A stretch of DNA of 64,000 bases, from assembly GCF_964237555.1 (NCBI RefSeq), contig NC_091453.1, forward strand, positions 119,669,352 through 119,733,351, given 5' to 3'. This stretch comes from Oryctolagus cuniculus (taxonomy: Eukaryota > Chordata > Mammalia > Lagomorpha > Leporidae). This document shows, piece after piece, positions 1-10,146 of this stretch. A model generated the notes under the pieces. The model did no database searches. It had not been told where the DNA came from and saw nothing but the letters and a program-made list of their open reading frames with translations. The number at the start of each line of letters is the position of its first letter. The first letter of the stretch is position 1. Position numbers and translations under genes: made by a program.

Positions 1-212
1 TTAGCCTCTCCTCTTTGTTTAAGTTTTAATTCTGGATATTTAATGTAATCTCTGAGTAATGTGATATGAGTAATGTATATTTTTTAGAAATATCTAGACA
101 GTAAGAAATGTGACAGTAATTTTTTATATCCCACATGCTTAATTCAATACCTAGCACATACTTGGTTCTTAACTCATTTTTGATAAATAGAGTATAGAAA
201 GAAGAGTAGAGG
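1..212. other. AT-rich sequence, nothing recognised
   Basis: No repeat head, tail or coding pattern is recognisable here. Short open frames that cross it also run through the adjacent SINE and are chance. Confidence 0.5.
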
Positions 213-452
213 TAGACATTGGCTGCAGTGGTTAAAACTCTGCTTGTGATCCCTGCATTTGAGTCCAGGCTGTGCTTCTGATTCCAGCTTTTTGCTAATG
301 GACACCTTTGGAGGCAGCAGGTGATGACCCAAGTAACTAATTCCTTGACATCCGTATGGGAGATCTGGATTGAGTTCCCAGCTCCCAGCTTTCTTCTCAT
401 CTGGCCCTGGCCATTGCAGGTATCTGGGGAAATGAACCAGCACATGGGAACA

Positions 453-487
<35 letters not shown>

Positions 488-498
488 AAAATGAAAAT
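213..498 (+). mobile_element. CSINE (lagomorph tRNA-derived SINE), old copy
   Basis: The order of landmarks is that of a CSINE: a degraded tRNA-like head (ggctgcagtggttaaaac), a B-box-like gagtccaggc, a pyrimidine-rich 3' part with an uninterrupted (CT)n run at about 453-482, then a caaataaaatgaaaa tail. The head is diverged and no clean TSD is visible, so it is an older insertion. It is non-autonomous, transcribed by RNA polymerase III in the family, and mobilised by L1 proteins. Confidence 0.8.
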
Positions 499-688
499 AG
501 AGAAGTAACAACTTTCAAAAAGAAATAATATTCAGTTGGGATATAGAATTTGGTTGTGTCATAACTGGGTGACTCATTGAACTTAGCTGTGCCTTGTTTC
601 CTTTTACTGTATCATATGGGTTTGGATTTTTCATGAAAAATGTATCCAGTCCCTCCAAGGTTGAATATATAGAGATAAAACTTTTTGG
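499..688. other. Unique sequence between two SINEs
   Basis: No recognisable gene or repeat. The last bases (aaaactttttgg, 677-688) are the left TSD of the next SINE. Confidence 0.5.
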
Positions 689-1030
689 GGCCGGCGCCGT
701 GGCTCAATAGGCTAATCCTCCACCTTGCGGCACCGGCACACCGGGTTCTAGTCCCGGTCGGGGCAACAGATTCTGTCCCGGTTGCCCCTCTTCCAGGCCA
801 GCTCTCTGCTGTGGCCAGGGAGTGCAGTGGAGGATGGCCCAAGTGCTTGGGCCCTGCACCCCATGGGAGACCAGGAGAAGTACCTGGCTCCTGCCTTCAG
901 ATCAGCGCGGTGTGCCGGCCACAGCGCGCTGGCCGCGGTGGCCATTGGAGGGTGAACAATGGCAAAAGGAAGACATTTCTCTCTGTCTCTCTCTCTCACT
1001 GTCCACTCTGCCTGTCAAAAAAAAAAAAAA
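689..1030 (+). mobile_element. CSINE, young GC-rich subfamily copy
   Basis: It begins ggccggcgccgtggctcaatagg, carries a B-box-like gttctagtcccgg, a CT-rich region and tgcctgtc followed by a pure A tail. It is flanked by a direct repeat aaaactttttgg (677-688 and 1029-1040) which is its TSD. CpG-rich body, pure poly(A) instead of (TAAA)n, and the intact TSD indicate a recent insertion. A closely related copy of the same subfamily lies at 6280-6588. Confidence 0.95.
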
Positions 1031-1040
1031 AACTTTTTGG

Positions 1041-1910
1041 ATTTTTAGATTCCCCTTGGTTGCCCCTTCTTAATTTGAATTCAATGATGAGTGTAAGTAT
1101 CGAAGCATGTCTAAAACCTACCTTGTTCCCCTATTTAACTAAACACATTTGGAAATAATAAGACATCCAAAGATACTAGAAGAATCAAGTATCCTACAAT
1201 AATCAGAATGTTCTAGCTTTATTTTCTTTCATACTTCCTTGATGGATAAAGGAAGTAATCCCTGAGCTGAGAAAAAAATATTTCACTTACTGTTTTACAA
1301 CAGTCACTGTTTGATAACCTCAAAATGGTTTTTGGGTCAATTATGCATCCTCAAGTTAAGACCAAAATGCCAGCTCAAATAATGGAGTGATTGAGTTCCT
1401 TAATAAAGAGATTGCTTATAAAATGCTCAGAGGCCCCAGTCTTAAAATTGTAACAGATTTTCTTTTATGTCTCTCCTAGCTAAATGAAGTGTTCCATGAC
1501 ATACATTTCTTTTAAAAGTGTCACTGAATTCCAGTGATGTTGGTGGCAAATGTGAGATTTGAATATTTTCATTAAGATAAGTATTGTTAAGCAAGTGGCT
1601 TATTAAGATGTGTGCAAAGAAATTCATACTTTATCTAGAGGCTCTGTCTTTGAGGGAGTTCAATTAAAATTCCCAAATCCATGTAGCTCAAGTGTCAAAA
1701 ATGGTTTCAGCTAGAAGTCTCTTCTTAGAATTAAGGGATCAAAAAGGTGGATATTTTTTAGTTCTTTTTTATCAGTGCTTAATGCTAATAATTAAAATTT
1801 AATGAGGATCTTTTCTTCAGTTAATTTTATTACAACACAGGGGGTTTAGAAACTTTGGAAGAAAAGAGCTTATCCGCTCTGATATTTCATCTTCTACTCA
1901 ACTGTGAATT
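1041..1910. other. Unique intergenic sequence
   Basis: About 870 bases of ordinary AT-rich sequence. I see no repeat family, no splice-flanked open frame and no structured RNA. Confidence 0.5.
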
Positions 1911-1922
1911 TAAAAAGATGAT

Positions 1923-2278
1923 AGGGGAGGGTGTTTAAGAAGCTGATAAGGAAGGTGTTTGGTGCACCAGACTCTGCTTGGGGTGTTGCATCCCATTTTA
2001 CTCTGCCTGGGTTCAATTCTTGGTTTCAGTTTAGATTTTTGATTCCTGCTAACCTGCACCCTTGGAAGCAGAAGGTGGTAGCTCAAGTGGTTGAGTGCTT
2101 GCCACCCACTTGAGAGACTTGGATTGAGTTCCTAAATCCTATTTTCACCCTGGGCAAATCTTGGCTCTTGAGGGCATTTGGGCAGTAAATCTGTGTATGG
2201 AAGATCTCTCACTCTGTGTGTGTCTATCTCTGTCTCTGTCATTGTCTGCCTTTCAAATAAATTAAACAAATAATAAAA
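1923..2278 (+). mobile_element. CSINE, old copy
   Basis: A degraded CSINE: tRNA-like head, gggttcaattcttgg in the B-box position, the lggaagcagaaggtggtagctcaag-type central text of old copies, CT/GT-rich end and a caaataaattaaa tail. A direct repeat (taaaaagatga, about 1910-1921 and 2280-2291) brackets it as the TSD. Confidence 0.85.
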
Positions 2279-2445
2279 AATAAAAAGATGACAAGACTTT
2301 AAGCAGCTTATAGACAGGTATCTTAGATCTTTTTTTTTTTTTTTCTAACTTAAGACCTACAGGGAATTTGATGAGGAAAGTCCTTATAAGAATTATGTTG
2401 CAAACCTACAGAATATTTACAATTGACTATGCCAGTTATGTTTTA

Positions 2446-2780
2446 AAAGATATATTGTATTTATTTGAAAGACATAGTTACAGAGAGAGGTAGAGACAGA
2501 ATGAGAGGTCTTCCATCCACTGGTTCACCCCCCAGATGGCTGCAATGGCCGGAGCTGCACTGATCCGAAGCCAGGAGCCAGGAGCCAGGAGCCAGGAGCT
2601 TCTGGCAGGTCTCCCACTTGCATGCAAGGGCCCAAGGACTTGGGCCATCTTCCACTGCTTTCCCAGGCCATAGTAGAGAGCTGCATCTGAAGAGGAGCAA
2701 CCGGGACTAGAATTGGCTCCCATATGGGATGCTTGTGCTTCAGGCCAGGGTGTTAACCCACTGCAACACAGCGCTGGCCC
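2446..2780 (-). mobile_element. CSINE, reverse strand
   Basis: Read on the reverse strand it runs from a ggggccagcgctgtgttgcag head (right end) through the CT-rich segment to the tail near 2450. The central part carries four tandem copies of a 7-base unit (gccagga, about 2570-2600) where related copies have two, a local slippage expansion. Confidence 0.9.
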
Positions 2781-2786
2781 CACCAA

Positions 2787-3003
2787 TTATCTTTACATAG
2801 ATAAAATCTAGCCTGTTGGAAAAGTGATCCTAGATTGTGAGTTTAGATCCAGATTAATGAAGACCTATAGAAATGTGGCATGCATGTAATGAAAGAAAAT
2901 TCCAAAGAATGAAAATTTCTAAAAGAAAGTTATCTTGGATACCACAAACAACTCAACAAAAGGCAAATCCTCATTACTTCTAATTCTTATTAAAATATTA
3001 ATT
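2787..3003. other. Unique sequence
   Basis: No gene or repeat seen. Positions 2992-3003 (aaaatattaatt) are the left TSD of the next SINE. Confidence 0.4.
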
Positions 3004-3331
3004 GGGGCCAGCGCTGTGGTGCAGTAGGTTAATCTTCCACTTGCGGCGCCAGCATCCCATATGGACACCAGTTCTAGTCCTGGTTGCTCCTCTTGCAGGC
3101 CAGCTCTCTGCTGTGACTCAGGAGGGCAGTGGAGGATGGCCCAAGTGCTTGGGTCCCTGCACCCGCATGGGAGAATGGGAAGAAGCTCCTGGCTCCTGGC
3201 TTCGGATCGGTGCAGCTCTGGCAGTTGCGGCCACTTGGGGAGTAAACCGATGGAAGGAAGATCTTTCTCTCTGTCTCTCTCTCTCTCACTGTCTGTAACT
3301 CTACCTGTCAAATAAATAAATAAAATCTTAA
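3004..3331 (+). mobile_element. CSINE inserted at the edge of an L1 TSD
   Basis: Complete CSINE: ggggccagcgctgtggtgcag head, B box, CT-rich end and (AAAT)n tail. TSD aaaatattaatt (2992-3003) and aaaatattgatt (3332-3343). The right TSD copy coincides with the start of the left TSD of the L1 that follows, so the SINE inserted into the older L1's target-site repeat. Confidence 0.93.
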
Positions 3332-4836
3332 AAAATATTGATTTAATATCAAGTATAAGCATTATGCTGAACATACTAAGGATATGGCAGAAAGAAAAAA
3401 AATCAGGAGGAATCAAAGTGTTAACAAGAGCAAGTAGGGTGGAGAAAGAAATAAAGAGCATCAAAATTGGAAAAAAGGAAGGGAAATTATCCATGTTTGC
3501 AGAAGACATGATGTTCTACACGGTAAAACCTAAACACTCCACTCAAAAGCTGTTAGAATTGATAAAACAATTCAGTAAGTTGCAGGTTATGAAATAAGCA
3601 TACTGTTTTTTGTAGGATAGTGATAAACTCACAGAAAGAGAAAACATGAATGAATTCCCATTCACAATAGTCATCAAAAAATCAAATATTTAGTAATAAA
3701 TTTTTAACCAAAGAAGTGAAAGATCTCTACAGTGAAAATTATTAAACATTATGAAAGAAATTATCAAGGACACACACACACACACACACACACACAAGGA
3801 GATAATATTTGCTCATGGTTTGGAATAATAAATATCATTAAAATGTCTATTCTACCTAAATCAATCTACAGATTCAATGCAATCTCTATCAAAATAACAA
3901 TGATATTCTTTACAGATTTAGACCCAGAATAGCCAAAATGACTCTGAACAAGAAAAATCAACCTGGAAGTGTACTTGACTTCAAAGCATACTACAAAGCT
4001 ATAGTAGTTAAAACAGCATGGTGCTGGTATAAAAACTGATACATAGATCAATTGAAGAGAATAGAGGACCCAGAAATCAATTCACATAAATACAGCCACT
4101 GTTTTTTGATGAAAGTGCTCAGACCATACAGTGGAGTAAGGATAATCTGTTCAACAATGGTTCTGGCAAAACTGAATTTATATATGTAGAAAATGAAATT
4201 AGAACCATATCTATCAGCATATAGAAAAATCAACTAAAGATGGATCAAAGACCTAAATTTAAGACCTGAGACTATGAAGTTCTGGAAGGAAACTGGAAAA
4301 ACACTCCAAGACTTTGGTGTAGGGGATGACTTCTTGGAAAAGATCCCTAACGCCGAGGCAACAAGAGCAGAAGTAAACAAATGGGACTATATCAAACACA
4401 GAAGCTTTTGCATGGCAAAAGGAAACATAGGGACATACAACAGAATGGGAAAAAATATTTGCAAGTCACCTGACAAATAATTAATATCCTGAATATATCA
4501 GCAACCCAAAAAACTCAACCAAGAAACCACAACCAATTCAGTTAAGAAATATGTAAAGTACTTTAATAGATAGTTCTCAAAAGAAGAAATACAAATGGCC
4601 AAGAAATCTATTAAAAAGTTCTCAATATCACTAACAATCAGGGAAATGCAAATCAAAACCAAATGATATCTCGCTTCACCCTTGTCAGAATGAGTAAAAT
4701 ACAAAGCACAGAGAGTAACAAGTACTGGTGAGGATGTGGAGAAAGGGAAACACTTATACACTGGTTAGCAGGAATGTAAATTAGTTCAACTACTGTGGAA
4801 AACAGCATGGAGATTTCTTTAAAAACCAGAAACATG

Positions 4837-5150
4837 GGCCGGTGCTGTGGTGTAGTGGGTAAAGCTGCCGCCTGCAGTGCTGGCATCCCAGATGAGTGCT
4901 GGCTGCTCCTTTTCCCATCCAGCTCTCTACTGTGGCCTGGGAAAGCAGTAGAAGATGGCCCAAGTCCTTGGGCCTCTGCTGCCACGTGGGAGACCTGGGG
5001 GAAGCTCCTGGCTCCTGGCTTAGGATCGGCACAGCTCCGGCCATTGCAGCCAATTGGGGAGTGAACCAGTGGATGGAAGACCTCTCTATCTCTCTGCCTC
5101 TCCCTTTCTCTCTGTGTAACTCTGCCTTTCAAATAACTAAATCTTAAAAA
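4837..5150 (+). mobile_element. CSINE nested in the ancient L1
   Basis: Full CSINE (gggccggtgctgtggtgtagtggg head to aaataactaaatctt tail) flanked by similar repeats (aaaaaccagaaac near 4820-4832, aaaaacagaaac near 5153-5165). It postdates the L1 that it interrupts. Confidence 0.93.
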
Positions 5151-5718
5151 AAGGAAAAACAGAAACAGACTTGCAACTATTCCACTGCTGACTATATACC
5201 CCAAAGAGTTGAACACAATGTATTAAAGAGATACCAGCACCACAATGTTTATAGTAGCACTGTTAGCTATATAGCCAAGAATTGGAATCAACCAAGGTGT
5301 CCATCATCAGATGAATGCATAAAGAAAATGTGATATATATATATATATATATACACACATACAATGGAATATTATATAGCTATAAATGAAATTCTACCAT
5401 TTGCAGAAAAATGGACACAACTGAAGGATGTCATGTTTAGGGAAATAAGCGAGATCCAGAAAAATAAATACTACATGTTCTCCCTTATATGTGGGTGCTA
5501 AAATTTGCAATAAAAAAAGCAATCAAAAAAGAAATGCTTTTGTATCTCAGTTCTGCAGTAAATATAGTTTTGTAAAACTTCATTTATAACTTTGGCAATC
5601 CATTGGTGAAGTATGCTATACTACTATAGTTTTAATGATCTCTGATTATTTTAAAATTTACTATTTATGGGTGAAATGGTGTATTTGTCCATTCAATTAT
5701 TGTTAATAGCCATTTTCT

Positions 5719-6042
5719 TTATTTTTAAGATTCATTTACTGATTTGAAAGGCAGAGTCACAGAAAGAGATATACAGAGAAAGAGAGATCCTCCAGCTGCT
5801 GGCCCACTCTCCCAGTGGCGGCAATAACCAGGACTAGGCCAGGCCCAAACCAGAAATCTCGTCCGGGCCTTCCACGTTGGTGCAGGGGCCCAAGGATCTG
5901 GGCCAACCTCCGCTGCACTCCCAGGCTCTTCCTCAGGGTGCTGGATCAGAAGTGGAACAAGCGGGACTCGAATAACCACTCATATGGGGTGCCAGCACTA
6001 CAGGTCATGGCTTCAACCTGCTGCACCCTAGCGCTGGCCACT
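5719..6042 (-). mobile_element. CSINE nested in the ancient L1, reverse strand
   Basis: Reverse-strand CSINE with head at the right (tagcgctggcc) and tail at the left (tttatttttaag). The TSD atagccattttct (5706-5718 and 6043-6055) is perfect, so this is a clean, fairly recent insertion into the L1 3' UTR. Confidence 0.95.
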
Positions 6043-6279
6043 ATAGCCATTTTCTATATTCCCACTAAACTAGGGTCTTTTTTACTTGTTAAACTTCTTA
6101 TTCAGTGAAGTATAAAGCCCTGTTACTGTATAATGAAAATTTAAAATATGTTACCTGAAAAACTTAAAAAAGAAAAAAAGAAATGGAGAAGGAACAAGGT
6201 TGGGAGGGAGAGAAGAGGAGGGAGGAAGGGAGGGAGAGAGAAAGGGAATATCATTATGTTTTTAGAATTTTACCTACTG

Positions 6280-6588
6280 GCTGGCGCCGCGGCTCAATAG
6301 GCTAATCCTCCACCTAGCGGCGCCGGCACACCAGGTTCTGTTCCGGTTGCCCCCCTTCCAGGCCAGCTCTCTGCTATGGCCCGGGAGTGCAGTGGAGGAT
6401 GGCCCAAGTCCTTGGGCCCTGCACCCCATGGGAGACCAGGAGAAGCACCTGGCTCCTGCCATCGGATCAGTGCAGTGCGCTGGCTGCAGCGCGCCGGCTG
6501 CGGCGGCCATTGGAGAGTGAACCAACGGCAAAAGGAAGACCTTTCTCTCTGTCTCTCTCTCTCACTGTCCACTCTGCCTGTCAAAAAA
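6280..6588 (+). mobile_element. CSINE nested in the ancient L1, young GC-rich subfamily
   Basis: Same subfamily as the copy at 689-1030 (ctggcgccgcggctcaatagg head, CpG-rich, pure A tail). It splits the last 3' UTR stretch of the ancient L1. Flanking ttttacctac / aattatctac is the probable diverged TSD. Confidence 0.93.
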
Positions 6589-6689
6589 AATTATCTACAA
6601 TCACATTGAATTGTTAAAACTAATTAAAAACTAAATTAAAAAAATTTAAAATCCCCAAATATTGATTGAATGTCAGGCATAAGCACAAA

Positions 6690-7476
6690 GAGGAACCCCT
6701 AGTCTTCTAGGAAGACACAGGCAATTAGCAAAAGACATTTAAGTCAAATCTAGAAAAAGAAAGCTTGTTGGAAGAATTGTATTGGGATTATAAGGTGTTT
6801 TAATTTATATAGGGGCCAATGAAACCTGAGAGAATTATATTTGAGTAAATGAAGGAAGACAGGAAGGGACTGATTCAGAGCTCTGAAAGATATTATTTGA
6901 GTCAGATGAAACTCCAAATGCGAAGATCCTGAAAGAGTCAGGAGCAAGCCTGGTGTTTTCCAGGAGTAGCCAGGAGGATATGATGGCTGGATCAGAATGA
7001 CCGAGAGAAAGGATAGAGGGCATGGTCAGAAAGATACAGAGGAAGGTAATGTAGGGCCTTCTAGACAATTGTAAGGACTCTGGCCTTTGCTATGAATGAG
7101 GTGGAAGTCCTCCAAAAGGTTCGATGCAGGAGATGAAGCAAGAAAGCAAGGGATCATCAGGATGCTGTTTTCATGTTCCAGGTGAAAGGTAATGATGTTT
7201 TGGTCCAGAATGGTAGTAGTGGAGCTGTGGAGAAGATGCCAAATTCTGGGTATGTTTTGAAGTTGGAAACAACAGGATTGATTGATCAACTAAGATATGG
7301 TTTGCATGGGGTGGTGGGGAGTTAATGATGACTCCAATATGTTTCCCTAAGCAACAAGAGCTGCCATTTATCAGTGAAGTTGTCCTGGGAAAAGAAGTTT
7401 GGTTTGGAAAGGCACAGGAGCACAAGTGGGAAATGCTGAGTTTGAGATACTTGTCATTTCCAAGCTCTGATTGCAT
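6690..7476. repeat. Probable ancient mammalian interspersed repeat, family not assigned
   Basis: The text around 7030-7400 (gggccttctagacaattgtaaggactctgg..., ...tggtagtagtggagctgtggag..., ...gatgactccaatatgtttccctaagcaac...) resembles a common, very old mammalian repeat. I cannot name the family from sequence alone. Open frames on the reverse strand are scattered and lack any recognisable domain. A similarity search against a mammalian repeat library would settle it. Confidence 0.35.
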
Positions 7477-7481
7477 ACAGT

Positions 7482-7735
7482 GATAAGCAGAAATTCTGGA
7501 GTCAATTGCCTGAATTCAAATTCTCACTCCACCACTCAGAAAATGTATGCCCTTGAGCAAATGACTTGTTGTGTCTGTTCCTGTTTCCTCACTGAAAATG
7601 GAGATAATAATACAAACTTCATAAGGTTGTTGTAACAGTTACTGGATTTTACTCATATGTGTTACATTAATGAGCTATTAAATGCAAACATTCTTATGAT
7701 AAGTCTGGGAAACAATAAGCATCTATCTTAATTTT
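7482..7735 (+). repeat. MIR (ancient tRNA-derived SINE)
   Basis: Classic MIR reading order: ctggagtcaattgcctgaattcaaattc (tRNA-like part), then cttgagcaaatgacttg, then tttcctcactgaaaatggagataataat and the loosely conserved 3' end. Heavily substituted, as expected of an element predating the placental radiation. Confidence 0.85.
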
Positions 7736-7737
7736 GG

Positions 7738-7905
7738 ATATTGCAACAAATTACCAGATACTGGTGCCTTATAAATAATAGACATTTATTAATCATAGTT
7801 TTGAAGGCTGAAGCCCAAGATCAGGGTACCAGCATGGCCAGTTTATGCTAAGAGAATATTTCTCATTTGGCTTTATTACTCGAGCCCATTCATTCAGTGA
7901 TTTAA
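7738..7905 (-). repeat. MaLR (MLT1-like) LTR fragment, reverse strand
   Basis: The string ...acaaattaccagatactggtgccttataaataatagacatttatt...gttttgaaggctgaagcccaagatcagggtaccagca... is the reverse complement of the 3' half of an MLT1-type MaLR LTR. Truncated and old. Confidence 0.65.
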
Positions 7906-7920
7906 AAAGTTATTAGTTCT

Positions 7921-8222
7921 GGGGCCGGCATTGTGGCATAGTGGGTTAAGCTGCTGCCTGCTATGCCAAAATCCTATATGGGTGCAGGTTCAATTCCTGG
8001 ATGCTCCATTTCCTATCTAGCTCCCTGCTAATGCACTTGGGAAAGCAGCAAAGGATGGCCCAAGTGCTTTGGCTCCTGCATCCATGTGGGAGACCCAGAA
8101 GAAGCTCCTGGCTTTGGCCAGGCCTAGCCCATTTGGGCAGTGAAACAGGAGTGGAAGACCCTTCTCTCTCTGACTCTCTTTCTCTCTCTGTAACTCTGCC
8201 TTTCAAGTAAATAAAATACTCT
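7921..8222 (+). mobile_element. CSINE
   Basis: tggggccggcattgtggcatagtggg head, ggttcaattcctgg B box, CT-rich end and caagtaaataaaatact tail. The probable TSD is the imperfect pair attagttctg / gctagttttg. Confidence 0.92.
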
Positions 8223-8227
8223 TCAAA

Positions 8228-9223
8228 AAATCTGCTAGTTTTGAGTGGGACCCAAACAGGTGAAAGCCCTGCAAACGAACCAGGTGTTGTTTTCACTGTG
8301 TTGCCATTTAGGTCATACAAATCAGCAGATCCAGTGGTACTTGGTTCATCAGTGCTGTGTCAGACAGGAATATTGTTTGGAGCCTTTGGCAGATGCCTAT
8401 AGGTGAATTGCCATACACACCTTTGAGATTTTGCATTCCTATGTCTGCTGTAGATAATAATTCTCCTTTATAGAAACAGCTGTCAACCTACTACTGCGCT
8501 TTAGAAGAGACTAAAAGCTTAATCATGGCTCATTAAGTTACCATGTGACTTGAACTTCCCACAAGGAAACGAGTTGTTACCTAACCCATCAAGTCATCAA
8601 GCTGAGCCTGTACAGCAGCACTCTATCATCAAATGGAAGTGGCATATACGTTATAAGACCTGAGCAGGTCCTGGAGACAGAGCAAGCTAAGTGAAGATGG
8701 GGCCCAAATGCCCATGGTCCCCACTGCCACTATGCTGCCTTCTTGCTTCCATTCTGAATCTATCACTTCATGGGGATTTCCCCACAATCGGTTGAAGAAG
8801 CAAGAGAAGATTCTGGCCTGGCTTACAGATAGTTTTGCATGATAGATACAAGCATCACTCAAGACAGCATAGCTGCAGCACTATAGACAGCCCTTCTCCG
8901 GATCATCCCTGAAGGATAGTGGTGAAGGAAAATCCTCCCAATAGACAAAACATCTGGCAGTGCATCTGGTTAAGAACTTTACTTGGAAGGAAAAATGGCC
9001 AGATGTGCAATTATATAAGGAATCATGGGTTGTACCCAGTGATTGCTTGGATTATCAGGACTTAGACGGAACATGACTGGGAAATTGCTGACAAGGAAAT
9101 ATGGGAAAGAGGAATGTGGATAGACTGCTCTGGATGGCAACACATGTGAAGATACCTGTATCTCATCTACATACTTACCGAAGGGTGACCTTACTAGAAA
9201 TATTTAATTAATAAATGGATATG
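8228..9223 (+). pseudogene. ERV-L (class III endogenous retrovirus) pol fragment, left part
   Basis: Decayed internal region of an ERV-L-type provirus. The text matches my recollection of the reverse transcriptase to RNase H part of class III pol; the RNase H catalytic-region string near 8822-8845 is recognisable but followed by stop codons. No frame stays open for long. No LTR of its own is seen next to it. L1-A inserted at 9223, and the fragment resumes at 16429. Family assignment rests on recall and needs a repeat-library match. Confidence 0.7.
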
Positions 9224-10096
9224 GGGGGGGCGGAGCCAAGATGGCGGAATAGTGAGGGCGCGCACCGATAGTCCGGGAAAATTTAGTTTAATAAAAGGGG
9301 AGTTACGGTAGCCGCAGAAAAAAGAACCAGGAAAAAATTGCACGGGAATCGTGAATCGGAGGACCTACTGGGAGAACAAGGTCGCCCACCGCGCGGAAGC
9401 CAAGTCACGGGACTGAGCCGCGGAAGCCCCAGTGCTCCAAGGGGAGTGCATGCCACACAGACAACAGCGCGGAGACTTGGGACGTTCAGGGCTCCGAGTC
9501 CACACATCGGCGCTGGAAGGGGAGGTGAGCTCAATAACCCGAGACATTGGTGGGGAAACGGGGGTCAGAATCTAGAGGGGGGCCGGAAAGTGCAGCAAAC
9601 TCACTACCGGAAAGAAGGAAAAAAAAAGCTTCCGGGGTTTCTCTTCCCCCTAACCTTGCAAAGGTTACAAGGCTGTGAGGCTAGAAGAATTCCCAAGAGA
9701 CAAAGAGCAGGCCTGCTCTCTGGATTTACATATCAATGGGGGAGAGCTAAGGAACTGAGTCACTACAATTCAGTAGCCTAGGCAACCCAGTGGGAGTCCA
9801 GAGGAGCCAAAGACTGGAAGCTAAATACCATCAATTCTGCACAGCCATGCCCTGTGGTGTTACTTACCCCCTGAATAAATAAAATAAATAAATAAATAGA
9901 GAGAGATTTACCACGCATAACCTGAGGGTGTCACCTTTGCACACCCTTAACCTGGAAGAACCAGGCAGAGCTCTCAGGCCGCACCCATCTCAAGCCTCCA
10001 AGGCTCCTCCAACAGCAGGCAGTCCACTTAACACGGACACAGTATAAAAAAAAAAAAAAGAAAAAAAAACGCACAGTGACGCAAGAAGAATTAACT
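9224..10096 (+). promoter_or_regulatory. L1-A 5' UTR / internal promoter
   Basis: The first bases are a G run followed by cggagccaagatggcgg. CAAGATGGC at 9237-9245 is the YY1-type site that sits at the same place in human L1 and sets the transcription start there (established for human, inferred here). The segment is GC- and CpG-rich compared with its flanks, consistent with an RNA polymerase II internal promoter. No upstream TATA box is evident. The same motif recurs in L1-B at 36856-36864. Confidence 0.75.
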
Positions 10097-10146
10097 ATGC
10101 GAGTAACAAACACAGAAATAGGGGGAGCAAGATCAACAATGACACT

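Larger units (their letters stand above)
3362..6656 (+). mobile_element. Ancient 5'-truncated L1, cut by three CSINEs
   Basis: Decayed L1 starting inside the reverse transcriptase part of ORF2. A degraded copy of the FADD active-site region is encoded near 3497-3520 (read as FAEDM). Short blocks of the conserved C-terminal text follow, for example MSILPKSIYRFNAI at 3843-3884, then a long 3' UTR with a G/A-rich tract (6190-6245) and an A-rich end at about 6640. CSINEs interrupt it at 4837-5150, 5719-6042 and 6280-6588. Many stops and frameshifts: no coding capacity. Near-identical 29-bp flanks (3333-3361 and 6657-6685, 25/29 matching) look like its TSD. A (CA)n tract (about 3770-3796) and an (AT)n tract (about 5334-5352) have grown inside it. 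Confidence 0.9.

Noticed and set aside
685..1158. 157-codon open frame starting at 685
   Set aside because: It translates a CSINE; similar frames appear in every young GC-rich CSINE copy (for example 6274-6617).
3770..3796. (CA)n, (TA)n, (CT)n and (GATA)n runs as CRISPR-like or regulatory arrays
   Set aside because: Simple microsatellites grown inside repeats, with no spacers and no array structure.
8228..9223. A functional retroviral polymerase gene
   Set aside because: Stop codons and indels throughout, no LTR pair and interruption by L1-A; it is a fossil.
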